Positions 44,604 to 60,059 of a stretch of DNA of 64,000 bases are shown here, piece by piece (the stretch's first letter is position 1; each line of letters starts with the position of its first letter). Source of the stretch: Glossina fuscipes. Lineage: Eukaryota; Arthropoda; Insecta; Diptera; Glossinidae. The notes under the pieces were generated by a model. That model ran no database searches and had not been told where the DNA came from. It was given only the letters and a program-made list of their open reading frames with translations. Where the stretch lies: assembly GCF_014805625.2 (NCBI RefSeq), contig NW_023998433.1:3299647-3363646 (forward strand), given 5' to 3'. Made by a program: the position numbers and the translations under genes.

Positions 44604-47600
44604 GTAAAAATAAATAACAAATTTAGTCACGTTAAGTTAGCACTTTTCAAGCATCATTTCTCCTGAACTGAAACCAAAACAAACTTTAACTAACTAAATA
44701 ACTTTATGCATTAAAAATTAAATCAGCCAGAAGTGTCGATCATTAATAGAACGTTTAAGTAAGCTTCACCATACGCAAGCCGAATATTATCGAATCGTGT
44801 CAACATCGTCGAATTATAACAGTGAGTGGACAAGTTGACTGAACAGCGCAAAATATATTTTTAAATGCCGAATGTAACTCGGGATGCAAAGGGTATGTTA
44901 CTTAATGGAAAATCGACATAGCTGCTACTTTTTTAACAAAGGTTAGAAAAGCTAAGTTTCAACAATCGGTGAACGCAACAATTGTAAATCTTTCATTGTT
45001 AATAAAAAAAGGTCAAAAATAAAATAATTTTAAGCAGATATATAAACAATTATATAATTCAATATAAGAGTCAACCAATATCACGCTTGGAAGAAAATTA
45101 GAGTTTCTATAGTAGTAGGTAGCTTTCCCTCTACTTTGTTCATAGTTGGCAAGGGCTCTCAATTAAAAAATATCATCGCGTCTATAGACTGACTCTCCTT
45201 TCTTTCTCGTTTGTCTTCCTTTTTTTTCATTAAACATTTCCGGATTATCTCGAGTTGAAGAAAAGTGAAAATATCAAAAAAGTAAATGAACAACAACACG
45301 GCAGAAGGCGATATTCTTTTCAAGATAAGCTTTGAATAGACGCCACAAATGATGGATACATAAAATCGAAGAATCGAAGTCAGCATAAAACCACTACCCT
45401 TTTCACTTACTAATGGAAGTGAACTAAAATTTTCAACAGTTCCTCAGGAGTCCAGGAGTTGTATTGGATATTTTCATGAAAAAATTTACCAGATATAATA
45501 AACTTTTGTCCGGATCGCATCCCAAGAAATAAAACTGCTTTCAAACAACATCTTTAGTTCATTAAGATGCTTCCAGGTTATTTGCATGATTCCAAGTCGC
45601 AACAACACATTGCAAAATAACCTAAGCTTAGTAATTCAGCTCCAAAGTAGTAAACACAGTTGTAGTCGTGAGGTTGACAGTTCAGGTTATGATATGCGTT
45701 CTTTTTATTGATTGTTTTAAAATCAGGCAACTGTGTATAATATAATAGACATATAAGTTCAAATGTTTCAATCTTTTTTAGCGGAAAAGAAACTCAATTA
45801 TTGAAGCATGCGCCATGTTCATTAAAATTAGTCCGTGCTGAACTTTAGCTATTCATAACCCTCAACAAAGCTTTCCTTTTCCTTATGATTACCTTATGAT
45901 TATTAACAAATTGAAGTCTTCCATTTGTTGCATAAATGAATGTTACTTAAACTGCCTCTCTGAGATTTTACGCCTTTATACGAGTATGTTTGTCATAAAG
46001 TTCGTATCAATGAATTGTTGTATTGCTGTTTCCAACAATCGCCAGCTTCACTTTACTTAATAACGTCGGCAGGTGAAGAATCATGTAATCGGTTTTTCGA
46101 TTATAGAAATTTCTTTTCATAAAAATTAAATCAAATTCGTGTTTACATTGTAACGCGTTTGATCACCATCTATAATACACTTTTCATATTAATATGTTTA
46201 ATAGAAAAATGTCTTTTAAAAGGACGTTTATTATGGTATCCAAAAAATTTATTAAATAATTTAAATAGTTGAAAATATTATTATTATTTCTTCGGAAAGT
46301 CATTTTGACAAAATCAAAAGAAAGTTAAAAGAAACGTAAGGCTACTTAACAATAATTCTTACACTGGTTAATAACATGGTACCCTACTCGAAGCAAATTC
46401 TTTCAATAATTTCGAAATTTTTTAATTAGTCTGTTCACGAGGTGACTTTTCAATAAGCCCTAAAAATTCTGTAACAGTTGCGACTTTTATATCTGATAGA
46501 TACTTATTCAAATTGGAAAACATATGCAAGTCAATAAGAAACTGAACTCATGAATAGGACGAGTAGTAAAATCCGCAATGTAAATATGATATGTCTGCTT
46601 GATTATTAAAAGGATCCCCTTATGTGTATAACTAGAAAATAATTTATTAATTTCGTTCTTACAATAAGTTAAGTTTGCCTTGGAAAACTCAGCATTCACA
46701 AGTTGAATAATATTCTGCTGATTTACTAGTTTGACGGTAAATAAAATCTAGTTTGATTCACAACTAGAGAAATTATGTTAAAAATCTATTTTATTTCTAT
46801 AAAAACCATTAAGATAATACTTCAAAGACATTTAATCAAAACTGTGTCTACCTTAGCATCTGTAGTGTTTTTACAAACCATACTCCCCATGTAAAATCTG
46901 AACATATCGTTCGGATGGAGGTTTTCTCGACCTTTCAAACAGAATATCCAAAATACATCCTGGAGCTTATACAAACGTTTCCTCACCACATTTGCCTTCA
47001 CCTTATGTTAAGTTAATTATGTAAAAAAAAAAAAAAAATTAATTGAACCTTTTTTTTAAGCCTGTAGTAAGACGCAAAGTTAAATACCATATATCGCGCA
47101 GAGTTGCTGGTGATAGTAAATTATCTTAAGGCCTTTTATCATAAACATTACACAATGTGTATAGGAAACAAAGTTCGCAAAAAGTAGCGAACGAAAACTA
47201 GCAGTATTTTATTAGTCCTAAGGGATGCGCGTGCTGCGAACTTGTCAAAGTAACAAGATTAAGAAAAACATAGGACACAGCTGTACAGACAAGTTTCTTG
47301 TTTAAAGAATAGGAAACTTTTAAGTAAAAGTAACAGTTAACTGAATTTAAACTGCAAACGTATGCACACATAACCAACTAATACCCTATATCTTAACAGG
47401 AACACATTATTCTAACAGCAACGCATTAATATAAAGGAGGGAAACCAACCCTTTTATTATATTCGTCTTATTTTCATTTCTAGTTTTTTTTTTTTTTATG
47501 GATCCGCTCTTTTCTTTGCAGCAGTTCGTAAATTTGACAACCGCGCTCACTAGGAAATATTACACTGGCCTCTCATATTAATGGTTTTATCTCAATGCAC

Positions 47601-47906
47601 TTAATTAGAGCCTCAACTGCTCACTACTTCTATCTTTGCAACGTGAAAACAAAAATAAAAAAGAAGGATATAAAACTATTGTCTTCGTATTATTTACTTT
47701 GTATTACAACAACAGCCACATAAAAACATTTACAACAACAAAAATTCAGTTAGTCTTTTCTTCTTTATTTTAATGTCCACCCCTGAAAATGAATCTCTTT
47801 TCTTTTACTAGCTCTGTTCCAGCGGATAGCCTTTAAACAATAGATGCCAGTTACCAAAAAAAAAAAAAAAAAAAAGACAATACAAAAAAAAAAAATTATA
47901 GCATTT

Positions 47907-47941
<35 letters not shown>

Positions 47942-50900
47942 AGAAATAAGAAACCACGGATGTAAAAATAATTTCTGATACGGATAGACACAGACATATA
48001 TAAACGGAACAACCTCATAGAAACAAAAGAGAATGAAGAGTGGACAGAATTTTTCAACTCTCTCTCTGAAAGCAAAATGAAGAAATTTCATGAATTAAAC
48101 ACATCATATATTATATAAACGGTGTAGGAATGTGTTTGTGTCCTTTTATTATTATTACATTATTCAAAACCGTAAAATAGGCTACAATTTCTTTTAAACA
48201 TAACAAACCTAGAATTATGCTTAAAAGTGAGAACATGTTAAAATTACTTAAGCGATAATAAGCTTGGATATATTGCATAGCATAGAATGAACGAAACGTG
48301 ATAAATCCGCTCAGAAGCAATTACTAATTGGAATGTGTTAAGGAAAAATAATAAACAATAAAAGCTTAAAATCGTCTTTCGATGAGTATCCACCTGTTCA
48401 TCACGTCGCTTCAATAAGCTAAATAGTAATCAGCCAACAGCAATAAAAGAAAGTAATCAAGAAACTTAAAACATCAAAACTTTCGAAACATATAAAAGCT
48501 TTAAAAATCATTTTCAAATACATTTTATAAGAATAGCGGTAACACTAACGGAAAAACCCCTAAACTCGCTTCTTCAAGAAAATAAAAACATGCAAAGTAT
48601 CAAAAATCTTAATAAAAAAACATCTACTATTGGTTTAATAGATGCGTGTGCGCATGTATATGTTAGTTCATGAAAATCACATTATTTCTGTTGATGTTTT
48701 GGCATGTTTCCACTGTGAAAGTATGCGCATAAATCAGACGACACCAGTAAACTCCATCTCAACCATAACCAAACCATTCGCTGCAGACGTGGTAACCGAG
48801 TTCTAACAAAGTCACATTAAGCTCTGCAATGCAAACACACGCATATTAGTGCATATATGGCACATATAGATTTACACACACGTATGTATATACACAAAAA
48901 AAAAAAAAAAGAAAAAAAAAATTGGAATCACAGACGTAAATATATTTAGCTATGCTATGTAGTTATGTTGCTTGCTTACATATAGTGATGGCTACAAGAC
49001 ACATGCTAACAGCTTGAATGCTGTTGAGTATGTTTGTCTATATAGTAAATGTGTTGACTTAACATAAACTTTTTTCTCGTTGTCAATTTTTTCTCGTTCG
49101 ACTCTTTGCCATGCACCCTCAATTCCTACTTTTATTTATTTCAATTCTATCGCCGACATTATCACCACCAACATGTAGTGCTCCTGCTGCAGTACGCGAA
49201 TTGTTATTATTATTACTGTTGCTTTCTCCCTTTTTGTTTCTTGTTATTTTCGTTTTGTTCTTTCTGAAAAAACTCTTGCTCAGCATTAAATATTGAAGAT
49301 GAGCCCTAGCAGAGCACCACATGTAGAGCGTAACACTCACTCAAAACAATTGTCGTGTTTGTCAGTCAACATGTTGTGTTTCAAAACTTTTTGATAGTCG
49401 CTGTTGGCTTAGCTACTATTCTTGTTACTTCTTTTGCGTTTTTTTCTTATTGTTTTTTTTATTATTTATTTATGTATTTGCTTCTTTTTTTTTTTTACTT
49501 CTTATGTAGTTAACGGTAATAATTGTGTTGCTATTCAATGAACGCATTACTGTGAGCTTATAAGTGGGCGTGTAATTTTCAATATTTGTACCTTTTTTTT
49601 ATTTTCTCTCGTTTTCTCCCTATACTTAGCTTAGGTTTTTGATCATTTATGCATGAGTACAGATAAGTATGACTTAACTATGCTTACTGGTGCATAATAT
49701 AGCAGCACACGGCCGTATGTACGCACAAATACTGTGTTGTCAAATGGTTTTATTTTCAATTAATAACTCACGTGTGTATAACAAATAATTAAACGTACAG
49801 ATGTTAGCAAAGTGTGTAAGAGTGAATGAGCAGAGGAAGTGATATTTTCTTGTAAAAGAGATGGCATTAATACATTAGTTAACCGTTTCTGGATAATTAT
49901 TTTTAAACATTATAAACTTTTATTCATCGCGAATTGTGAAAAACAAAAGATGGAAATTAAATTTATCTTGCAAAAAGTATATTAAAATTAATTAACAAAA
50001 TTTAATTTTTACCAATAAAGTTTGCGAAAAATGTATTTATTCTCGAATTCTCACAGATTTTGTGGCGAAAAGTGTAGATAAAGTTCTCTATGTAAAATCT
50101 TACATAAGTTCGTCTAAACATTGTAAAACAATTAGTTGGCTAATCAGCTAAAATACTCTTAAGTCTCTTAAGTTTGGTTGGCGTTTTATCAGTTACTATA
50201 TATTCATGGAATGATTAGCAAAATTATGTTCCTTTAGAGGCAAATACACAATACTTTCATTCTGTAATATTTTAAGATTTATTCATGTTTATTCACTCTT
50301 CGACATTTCAACTTATCAATGCTTGTCGTTCATCCGTTGAACAACCCAGGTGTTAGCGGTAAAAAACTATCAATTATTTTTTTTATAATACTTTACGCCC
50401 AGTCATAGAAACTCGATCGATTTGTGTGTGAAATCGTCTAAATTCAAAAATTCGTCATCAAGAATGCTATAAGCTCGGTGCTTAAGTAATAAACTGAAGA
50501 TATAAAAACTCTCATACAATCTTACACACTCTTTGTCGATATGCAGATCATTTTGATGGCGTTTAAAGGCTGCACTTTTGTTCCTTCAACGAAGACATAT
50601 TATTCAGCCGAGCCTTTTTTGGATATTTGCTGTCTCTAACCTTTTGTTTTAAAATCGACCAGACACTTAGCAAATGATTCGAATTTTTAGCAACGAATGA
50701 TGTTGATGCGTTATATTAAGAGATCGCATACAATTCATAATTGACTATGAGTAGCTTAGCAAGCTAATTGAAACTATTACTTCCGTGGCAATTCTTCTAG
50801 TGATTCGATTAATAGATCTATGTTTTCTGCCAAACATTGCTGACCATTTTGAAAACTTTTTTTGTATTTTTTGAGGTTATGTTAATACTTAGCTACTTTG

Positions 50901-53017
50901 CAGATATAACCAAGTCCAAAAACGAATCGGCACAATCGGGCGTTTATGAATAAATACATCTGCTATTCTAAAGTGATCAATAATGCAATTGTTCGAATTA
51001 AGTTTGTACTATTGAATTGTAATTCCTAAGGAAACATGCGTTTTGTTCACAATTTTTGGGAGATCTATTTACAAATTATTTATAGGAACGTATATTTCCA
51101 ACGCTTTAATTCTCCTTCTGATCTTGGGCGTTAGAATATTGCAATTCAAATCTCTTGACTCGACTGATTTTGCCTACCGCAAACAATTTTTTTAGAAGCA
51201 AATTACGAGTACCCAACATCATTGCGATATTTTTGTGCCTGTTTCGTTTTCCGCGGAATGCTGCGTTTAATGGAATCGCATAACTTTGGTTTAAGTCCAG
51301 TAGTCAAGTCTGACTAACTAAAAAGCAGCGTGATGAGTAATTAAATAAACTTAAAGTAAAAATAATTTCAGGAACTCTAATATAAAAGCTTATCACAGTA
51401 TCCTCGAGTTTTGTCTTAAACTTCAAAGAGATGAAAATAGTGCAATATTTCCATCGTAAAACAATCTAAAAGCGCTTTTAAACTTCTTAAAACCTAAAAA
51501 TATTATATTTTATTGTGAGAAGAAGCAAAAAAGTCATAACGTTATAATAGTAACAAGTTTCATACTTTAACACTTTTCCCAAGTAAACCTACACACAAAA
51601 AAAGAGTAAAATATTTTCGAATAATAACCGGCAACAATAGTGCAAACATCGTTTTACTATATGAAAATATATGTTACTGTAACTCTTACCATAACGCTTA
51701 TGCATTTATGGTTTCCAATTTGTTGTCATTGTTGTTGTTGTTAACGTTGCTGTTTTTTTTTTTTCTTTGTTATTTTTGCTGACATTGGTATTATTATTGT
51801 TGTTTTGCTATACCGTGTACTTTCTATTTCCCTCAACCATAAATACTGAATGTTAAAAAAAGAAAAAAATAAAAAAATAAAGCAAAAGTTAGTGAATGGT
51901 TTGTTACAGACTTGCCATGAGTGCGTGTAAGAATGTTAGGTTTATGTGCCCTCGAAACTTACTTCCGTTATTCTTCTTCTTTTTACTGTTAAGTTGTGCC
52001 GTTATTTTGAATTTATTGTCAACACTAGAGATGCTGTTTGCCAGATAATTAGTGTGAAAATTAAAAGAAACTTTATAACACTTCATTGCCGCTGCTACTG
52101 CTACGGCTACTGCTGCAAGGACGCATCTGCATTTCTTTGCTTCTGCATGCAACGTTGCTTGTCACTGAAGATTTATGCAATTTTATTTATTTATTTATTT
52201 ATTTTTCTTTTCTTTAGCAGTATAACAACAACTGTGCTTGGAAGTAAAGAGCATAGAAAAATATATTGTTACAGCTGGTATAGAGAAGCTTCCTCCCTTC
52301 TTACCAGTCTCGATGCCGCATGGAATCATATGAGATTTTAAAAGTCCTGTTTCGCTCTGTTTACGTTCGTCAGGTTCAAAAATTCTGCTACGCAAACTAA
52401 AAATTTATTACATCACGTTGGGGCGTTTGTAGAATTTTTTTGGATATTAACTGTCGGTTTTTGTAGATATTTTATATAATATATGAGTATTTTTCATTTT
52501 TCAGTTTTCATTCCTTATTCGAAAGATTTTCGGATTGCTATAATATTATGAAATAACTACAAAAAAACAAAAATACACAATTGAGTTAACCAAAGAGGAA
52601 TTTTGTTTTTCATTATCCTTAAAATGGTTAAAAAAGTTGTATGAAAGAAACCGTTTGTCAGATATATTGATCAAGTGTGAATTAGAATTGGTTTGTCTTT
52701 TTTATGGATAAGATTTCTTAGGCATTATTTACGATTTAAAATCGCTAAATCATTTTGCATAAAATGTTACATAAAGAACGTTTTGCACAAATTCTCTAAA
52801 ATACTCACAAATCTCTAAAATATTGCTAAAACACAAAAAAATATATATATACTACTGGAGGCTATTACCGGCTGATATAAATCGTGTGGTGTCATTGTGC
52901 AAAGTCAAGTTTATTTATTTTCTTTAAGTAAGTGAGAAAAATTATAATTCAGTAGAAGATTTTCTCTCCCCACAATTCACAATAGTAATAATGTTAAATT
53001 GCGACAAACCTCTCCAT
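44604..53017. other. Long unique region with simple repeats, no gene supported
   Basis: Notable only for poly(A) tracts at 47852-47874 and 47908-47939, TTG/TTA trinucleotide runs near 49200 and 51730, and ATTT repeats near 52180. No coding or RNA gene could be supported. Confidence 0.45.
47908..47939. repeat. Poly(A) tract of 32
   Basis: Uninterrupted run of A, preceded by two shorter A runs. No retroelement was recognised next to it. Confidence 0.95.
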
Positions 53018-53905
53018 TTTCTGATGTAGTTTACCTCTTTAATATTAAGTTTGGCTTCAACCTACATACGAAAATTTAAAAAAACCGTCGATATCTTCCG
53101 AGGTTATTTTACCTTTTGTTACATTGTGAGCGCTTATATAGCATATCATGTGCATTTCTTAGCTTCATATTCCTAATCGACCAAGGATGTTTGTGGCGAA
53201 TTTCAGCTTCTTATTTTTATTTGTACGATTATGAGGATTCCCAACATTCACCTTCAAATTGACAGGTTTTCGTAGAAATTGAGTGTACCACATCTAGATA
53301 TAGCAAATTGAACGTGTTCCAGAAAATAAAGAGTATATATCTATATTTGTTGCATTGAATCATTAAAAATCTAAAAAATTAAAAAAAATAAAAATCTATA
53401 TACAAAATCTAAAGATATTTTACTTCCTTATGCAGAATTTTTAAGCTTGAAGTCACAAATCTGTCAAATTACTGGATGCCGTAAATCTATAGCAAAAAAT
53501 TTAAAACAATTGCCGAACAAACTCGATATCTCTTTTATAACGAAGAAATTATTCACCAGTCTGGTCAGATCAATTTGTTGATTAAGCTTTAATAATTTCA
53601 CCGTTCCAAAGGCAATTCATTTTCCTACGTAATCTGGGTAGGAATCCCTCTCGCTGCCTGTCACCTTATGTACATAGACTTAGATCAATTAACACACTCT
53701 TATTCGTAGAGTGCGACTTTGATCAAGTTATTATTTTTATTCGTGATCTGCTGAATCGGACAATGACCACATCGGTTTTGTGAAATGAGTTTGACGTAAA
53801 TGTTCCTCGTCGCGTAGCTCGCCAATTTCGTTTACTTAAACCTAATCAATAGGGAATTAATTGCGACCTGTTTAATCTTTTCCGAATAGTGAAGTAAAAT
53901 AACGA
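53018..53905 (+). mobile_element. CR1-type 3' fragment, interrupted
   Basis: From about 53510 the text follows the carboxyl end of CR1 ORF2: FITKKLFTSLVRSI, QRQFIFLRNLGRNPSRCLSP and, past a few stops, FDVNVPRRVARQFRLLK and INCDLFNLFRIV. Each matches the sister element (YITKRLYMCLVRPI, ALRDLGWDP, FNVPNRFSRHFILVK, NYELFNSLRVV). A weaker match at 53026-53073 (VVYLFNIKFGFNLH against LGVLFDHRLCFNLH) suggests the element starts earlier and has about 320 bp inserted between. It is old and dead. Confidence 0.7.
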
Positions 53906-56900
53906 CTATTCTGTGATCCTACATTTTTCACATGTCCATTTTAGGCTGTAGATCAATTGGTTGAAAACTTTTCCCTACATGCATCTTATTTATATTGCTC
54001 CCTTTTGTTGTTTATTTATTTATTTTTAATGCATTACATAAAAATGAGTCATGTTGAAGTCTCCGCGGTTTTTTCCGCTGTTTCGAGGTTCCTTTTGTAA
54101 CTCGTTTTAAACGAGTCATGTGGTTGATGTTTACTGTCTCCGCTATTTCCTGACAGCTTGGGTGCCAATCTTGCGCAATCTTCAGGTTTTCAGTGACTGG
54201 CGGACTAAAGCGAAGTGTATCGTTGATATCGAAATTTCCGTATACACAAATTTTTTTTTTTTTTTACCATTTTATAGTCAAAAAGGATCACATAGCCTAT
54301 TTCTACAGACAGTTCACTCATTTCTCATATAGACGTATATACATACACTCATTCCACACATATTGTTTTACTCATATGTATAACGTAATTAGCATACGCA
54401 CGATTTATTTTAACATTAGTTGCATTAACAAATGTAACTATTAAACTTTAAGTAAATTTAAAAAAAAAAAAATCAAAAGAAATCGCACGAAGTATTCATC
54501 AGTATAACCAATTAAGTGCATTTAACTATAATTGAGTAATTGTCTTTACTTTTTTTTCTTGGACTCATATGCTCATCGTGAAATGTTCTGCCATTCAAGT
54601 TTTCTACTTCAATTAAACAAAATCAAGTATTCAGTACCGAATATTAAAATGAGGTTAATTATGCGAGCGTGCAGTTTAGCACATTTAGCAATTAATATTT
54701 TCAGTAAAATAGAGTCCAAATATCAAAACTATAAAATTATTTTATAAAGATTGTTAACTTCTATTGACCGACACAAATAATTGCAATATTACGTCTGGAC
54801 TGGATGAAGTCAACGAAACCATTTAGTGGGTGTCTCAACTTTTACGCAAGATTTAAATCTTGAGTCATTCGTGCGCTAAACTATCGCAGAAGAGAAAACA
54901 AAGACAGGGTGAGAGCTAACAGTTTAGGTTTAATTAACCGGAACACTTTACACGCCACTCGAATAAAATCGTCTTTAGCTATAACACTACTTTTCATCTT
55001 GATAACGTCGTTGAATTGTTGAGTTTGAAAATCAGAAAATCCAAAAATGATTTATGTGTAAGTGATATGTATGGGCGATGTGCTATTTCCACAAAGCGAT
55101 GCCACTTGCACTGCGAGTAGAAAGCAATTCAATTACTGCATGAACTATTCAATTGCTGCCTTAATTTTAGAACACCCTACACTAATCAAAACTGGGTTTA
55201 AAAAAATTAAAATATAAAAAACGTAAATGCGAAAGTTTAATCTTTCACTAACATTCGGCCACCTATATATATCAGGCATGTGCAAGCCGAGCTATAGCGT
55301 TGTAAGTAGCTATTAGAAGAAAGCCTCTTGTACGACATTATTGTTGGCGTAATGGTTCCTTCTCGTCGTCAAAATACATTTTGTCGAACATTTAAAAATT
55401 ACACGGCATTCAATTAGTGATTGTTGGTTAACATTGGCGAAATTTACTTTTGCAAATTTAGTTGATAATATGAATTTTTGGTGAAATCTTTAGTCATCAG
55501 CCAATTTGCAGCGAAAGATAATGAATAGACCATTCGAAAGATGAAGTATTCAATTAAGTGCATAAGAGGTCTTATGTTAGATGCATTTAATTCCATTTTT
55601 TCAATTATCACACATCTCGACAGCCCAATATATTAGTGTTTATTAATATCTTCACGACCGTGTTTTAAATGCGTACACCTCCCATCAACTTGGCTGCGTT
55701 ACAAACACTTAGGACCATCCTATACCTTATCATTTGAAGAGTTTTAATGGCTATTACTTACCACGTCGTAGCTCGGCTACTACACATCCGATTTCCGTGC
55801 ACGTTTGAAAGATGGAAGAGGATGCTAAAAAGTGCTATTTTGGAAAAGTTCTACTTAATAGTGAACAATGATAGTTTTATTTTCAAACCTTCGCTTTTTA
55901 TGCGTTTCTGTATCATTTTTAGCTGTTTCTAGCTTAACATTTGTTTATACCGGTCTCAGATACGAAAATTTATACCAATTTCATTTTCTACCTCAACATC
56001 AAGAGCTGCAGTTATAAATAGATGAACGGATCGACACAATTTGGTAAAGCCGCTATCCCACATCAGGCGAAATTATATAAAAATACTTTATGACACAGGA
56101 TTTGTGATACCAGACAGAGAAAAAGTCTACAAATTTTGTGAAATTCTGTAATTAAAAATTAACAAATTTTTTCAGAAAAGAAAAATATTATGAAAATCTT
56201 ATATATATAAGTTTTTGCAAATTAATGCGTTGTTATAGCCCAAGGTGAAAAACGCTCTCTCAACTACAACCAAGCGAAGATTACGAAACATCGGCTTTTA
56301 AAAAAATTAATAAAACAAAATACCTATTTAAAGCTATAGAGCATGCCTTTATGTTTTATTGCATCTCTTAATATTTTTTGGTGGACTATATGTTTATTGA
56401 CTTGATTTTCGCTTTGCATCAAAGTGAGAAGAAAAATTTACACAAATCACATTGTACGCGTTACGTTTTTGGATAGATATTTCCACAAAAATACTAACAT
56501 TTGTATACATCAAACCATTTATTCATCTGCTCTTTCTACCAACCACCCACCAAAAAAATAAAAGCTTGGTACTGCAACATCACAGACATGGAAGACAATA
56601 TGCTAAACCATAGTTGAAATACATATAACATATAAGCATATATTGTATAAATACATGTCTCTACATTCTTACTTTGTGTGAGCGTGTTCGAGCATGCATA
56701 GCTATAACCTTTATTCTTGGCATTTTATTGAACAACATTTACAACTTTCAAGGGAATGCTGCAAATCAATGTTGAACTTTTATTACAATTGTCAACGGCA
56801 CACTAACACTTACAGGATAGCAAATCAAACAAAAGTAACATAGTATACCACCAGCAACGTCAATAGCGATATAGCAATAGTAGTAAACTACGTTCTAATA

Positions 56901-58689
56901 CCGCGAGTAATGCCAAAAGCAGCATTACAAACAGTGCACTGAATATTTTTTGAACCGTCTTTTTCCCCTCTTTTTCACTCCAAATATATCACCATCTCTA
57001 TATGTCTATCTATCTACCTATGTAGCCTTCTCTTTCTTTCTCTCCCTTTCTTTTTGAAAAACAGAAAATAATCTTAAATTATAGTAAATAAAAAGTTTTT
57101 AGTACCGTCATCGTCGTCGTGATCAGCGTAGTCATGTCACCGTCGCAAAGTAACGCAGCATTGAATAAAAGTTTACTGCAGTGCTCTGCTATAACTGGCT
57201 GTAGTGGTTGCAATAATACTAATTCTAGACTCTGTTGATGATATTATTGTCAAAAAACAAAACCGTGAATACTCTAACAGTGGACGCTGTGAATTGCTGT
57301 GCGATATATTTAACTTCAAATCTAACCAATGCACTCTAGTTTGCACCCAAATATTCATGTACATAAATGTACACATACTCATACATTGAGAGCTTATATA
57401 ACCGCAACGCCACACAAAAACCACAGGTTAGTATTGTTTGACTGGTTTTTTAAATAAGCAAAGAATTCATGTTTTTCTCACAGATTTCCGTCGATATCCG
57501 TTATTTTATTCTTTTTCCATATGTCGGTGCCTCTCTTTCTCTCTATCTCTCTCCTGTCAATTGATTCCACATTAAAATATTTTAAATAGCTTCAACAAAG
57601 ATTTATTTCGTTTACTAAGAAGAGCTAAGAACGTAGCCAAAGAATACCTAGTTCTCGCAAATCTCCACTTTTTAAAAGGGACTACATATACGATCTTACA
57701 TTCAGGCAAGTCAACAACATTAACAGATTGATTGTGCACTTACTTTCTTTTCCCCAATTTACTGAATGTTTTTTTAAGCACTGAAGTTACTGTTTTTCTC
57801 TACTTTATCCTCCTTTGTGGTTGCAAACAAAAATAAAAAAAAAATTCACAGCACTCATTTTATAAAACAGCGAAATCATTTGTTAAAGCAAATTTTATTT
57901 ATGAGTTCTTAACCGGACAAAAAAAGTTAATTTCATTAAAAAATTTTTACACGTTCATTTCTTCTTCTTTAAATTATGGGTTTAATTGTGGCTTTAAATA
58001 GCAGAAAGAAAAATAGAGATAAAAAGCTAACTAAATAAAATGCAAGACATTGCGTTCTTTCGAGTGCTAATAAATTTAAATAAAGTTTAACTGCATCAAA
58101 GAACAAATAACTAAAAAAATAAAATAAAAAATATATTATAACCCTTTCTACTCTTTGCAGTGAATAACGATTAACAATATATTTTTTCCGTATTCAGTAC
58201 ATTTTACATTTTCTTGGAGAATCGTGAAATATGGTTGCGTAAGCTAAAGGATCAAATGAAGTTTTATAGATTATTAATTAAAAAGTTACTTAGACAATTA
58301 CTTTTCACTATCATTAGGTTTTCATAAAACCAATGCTGAGCGTTATTTTTAAAAATCAGAAACTGATAACTCGCTTTTTTTACAACCGCATGGTAGCGAG
58401 ATCTGGGAAACCTTCCGCCTTTTTTTAAATGGAACTAGTCGGAATTTACCCGTAGAACCTGTAGGAATAAAGGCAAATACATCGGCCTTAGGACCCTGCA
58501 TGAGCATAACAATCATCCTTCTTGAAGTGTCAATGCTCTTTTAACAGAACATAACAGATTTAAAGTGGCAAGCTTAAAAAAATCCGTAATCCCGAATATT
58601 GTACGTACCATGCTCAGGAACGAATGACACTACGATAGTGTGTCTTTGAACGTTTTACCTTCGGGAGAAATAAAATCGCCCCGTCGAGA
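53906..58689. other. Unique AT-rich region, no gene supported
   Basis: It has T and CT tracts (54249-54265, 57530-57555) and a near-palindrome ACTCGTTTTAAACGAGT near 54101. No supported gene. Confidence 0.45.
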
Positions 58690-58740
58690 CACAAGGGCTC
58701 TGCCTCCACTGACTATTTTCCCTAATCTTCCCAGACATTC

Positions 58741-59620
58741 ATGGAAGAAGGAAGCGATACAAAAACAAGAAAACCAAATGCTTAAGAGGATGCAATGCAG
58801 CGGGAATTGAGGATGTTGTCATATCTGAGGACAGCTCAGGTACTGGCAACTTACCCAGCGAGGACGAAGACGTTCTCCTCGGTTCGCAGTCCAAGTTACT
58901 TCCGAAGCACAGAGGGGACTGAAGGAAGAGACTGAAATTCCTGAGGGAACGGCCTAATGACAAAGGAAAAAGAGCAAGGACGGCTGCGGCAGGAAGAAGA
59001 CTCTAAGTGGAGACGCACACTGTCGTATCCATGCTCTGAACAAAGATGGCATGAGCTTTCAAGAGGCATGCAAACGCGTAAAGGCGACTCCTGCAGCCTC
59101 TGAAATGGCGAAGCTTGGTTGAAAATGGACGACCCTTTGGCTTCTGGCCTCGGCAATCCACCAAAACGCCCAGCGGCTGGAACTGCAGAGACCCCTAGTG
59201 GAACCGTGACCAGTACCGCGGCCCGTGGAACTCGCAGTAGGCGCAAATCAAGTGTGAAATCACAGTGTGCTGGCTGCACTTTTCGCCCTGGCTCGTGCTT
59301 AGCAATAAAATCATGGGACGCTGTCGCTATTGAAGCCCTGTATGAGGTAGATTTACCTTGGCGTCATATAGTCATTGGTTATTCCCCGAAAATAACAACG
59401 TCGTCCTGGCAGACATTTTAAGGCTTCTGGAGGACCAAAACAAGGGATTAAAGACTGAATTACACCAGAGGAACACAAAAGTGACTAAAACGGTCTTCCA
59501 ACAAAGATCTCGACTGACGACCTGCGAGACCGTGTGCCATCGACGGGACGGGTCGAACAACTTAAGGAACGCCCGTGCCATTTACGATGCCGAAAAGTAA
59601 GAAACCATCGGCAGCGAGGC
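58741..59620 (+). pseudogene. LOA-type ORF1-like relic
   Basis: Frames read HCRIHALNKDGMSFQEACKR, GLGNPPKRPAAGTAETPSGT, WDAVAIEALYEVDLPWRHIV and VLADILRLLEDQNKGL, with frequent frame breaks. A Pro, Lys and Ser-rich middle next to a short globular block is common in ORF1 of I/LOA-type elements, but no zinc knuckle was seen. The call leans on the ORF2 fragments downstream. Confidence 0.45.
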
Positions 59621-60059
59621 ACAGTCCAACGAAAGCTCCACTCCACAGTAACCAGAGGGGCACGAAACTCAAGGGACGCGTCCCCAAGGTTGGATTTGAG
59701 CGCCCTAAGCAGAAAAAATAGGCACGTCATCCTTTACCATTGCAGAACCACCTCTTCGATTCTTAAGAGGAGGAGCACAAAAGTGGGTCGCGACGGAGTG
59801 CTTATCCAGGACCCCTGGATAAATACGAACGCTATTCGATGCCTTCGCACGAACAGCGATAAGTTGGCTTTTAACTCCTGGCGGCCTGGATCCGCCCTAC
59901 TTATGGGAGACAATATAACGTTCTTTCTTTCTACTTTCAGAATTCATACTGGCAGATTTAGTGACAGTTTGGGTAATTATGCCTTTCCCCCAGGGAAATC
60001 GTCCACTGGTGATAGACTCCGCGAGGCAGAGACACAGCTGTTTTCTAAAGAACAAAAAA

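Noticed and set aside
49111..49296. Leu-rich ORF that could pass for a signal or membrane peptide
   Set aside because: It comes from TTA/TTG trinucleotide runs, with an overlapping open frame on the other strand.
58896..59730. Minus-strand ORFs of 69-127 codons
   Set aside because: Shadows created by the higher GC content of the LOA relic; the plus strand carries the family text.
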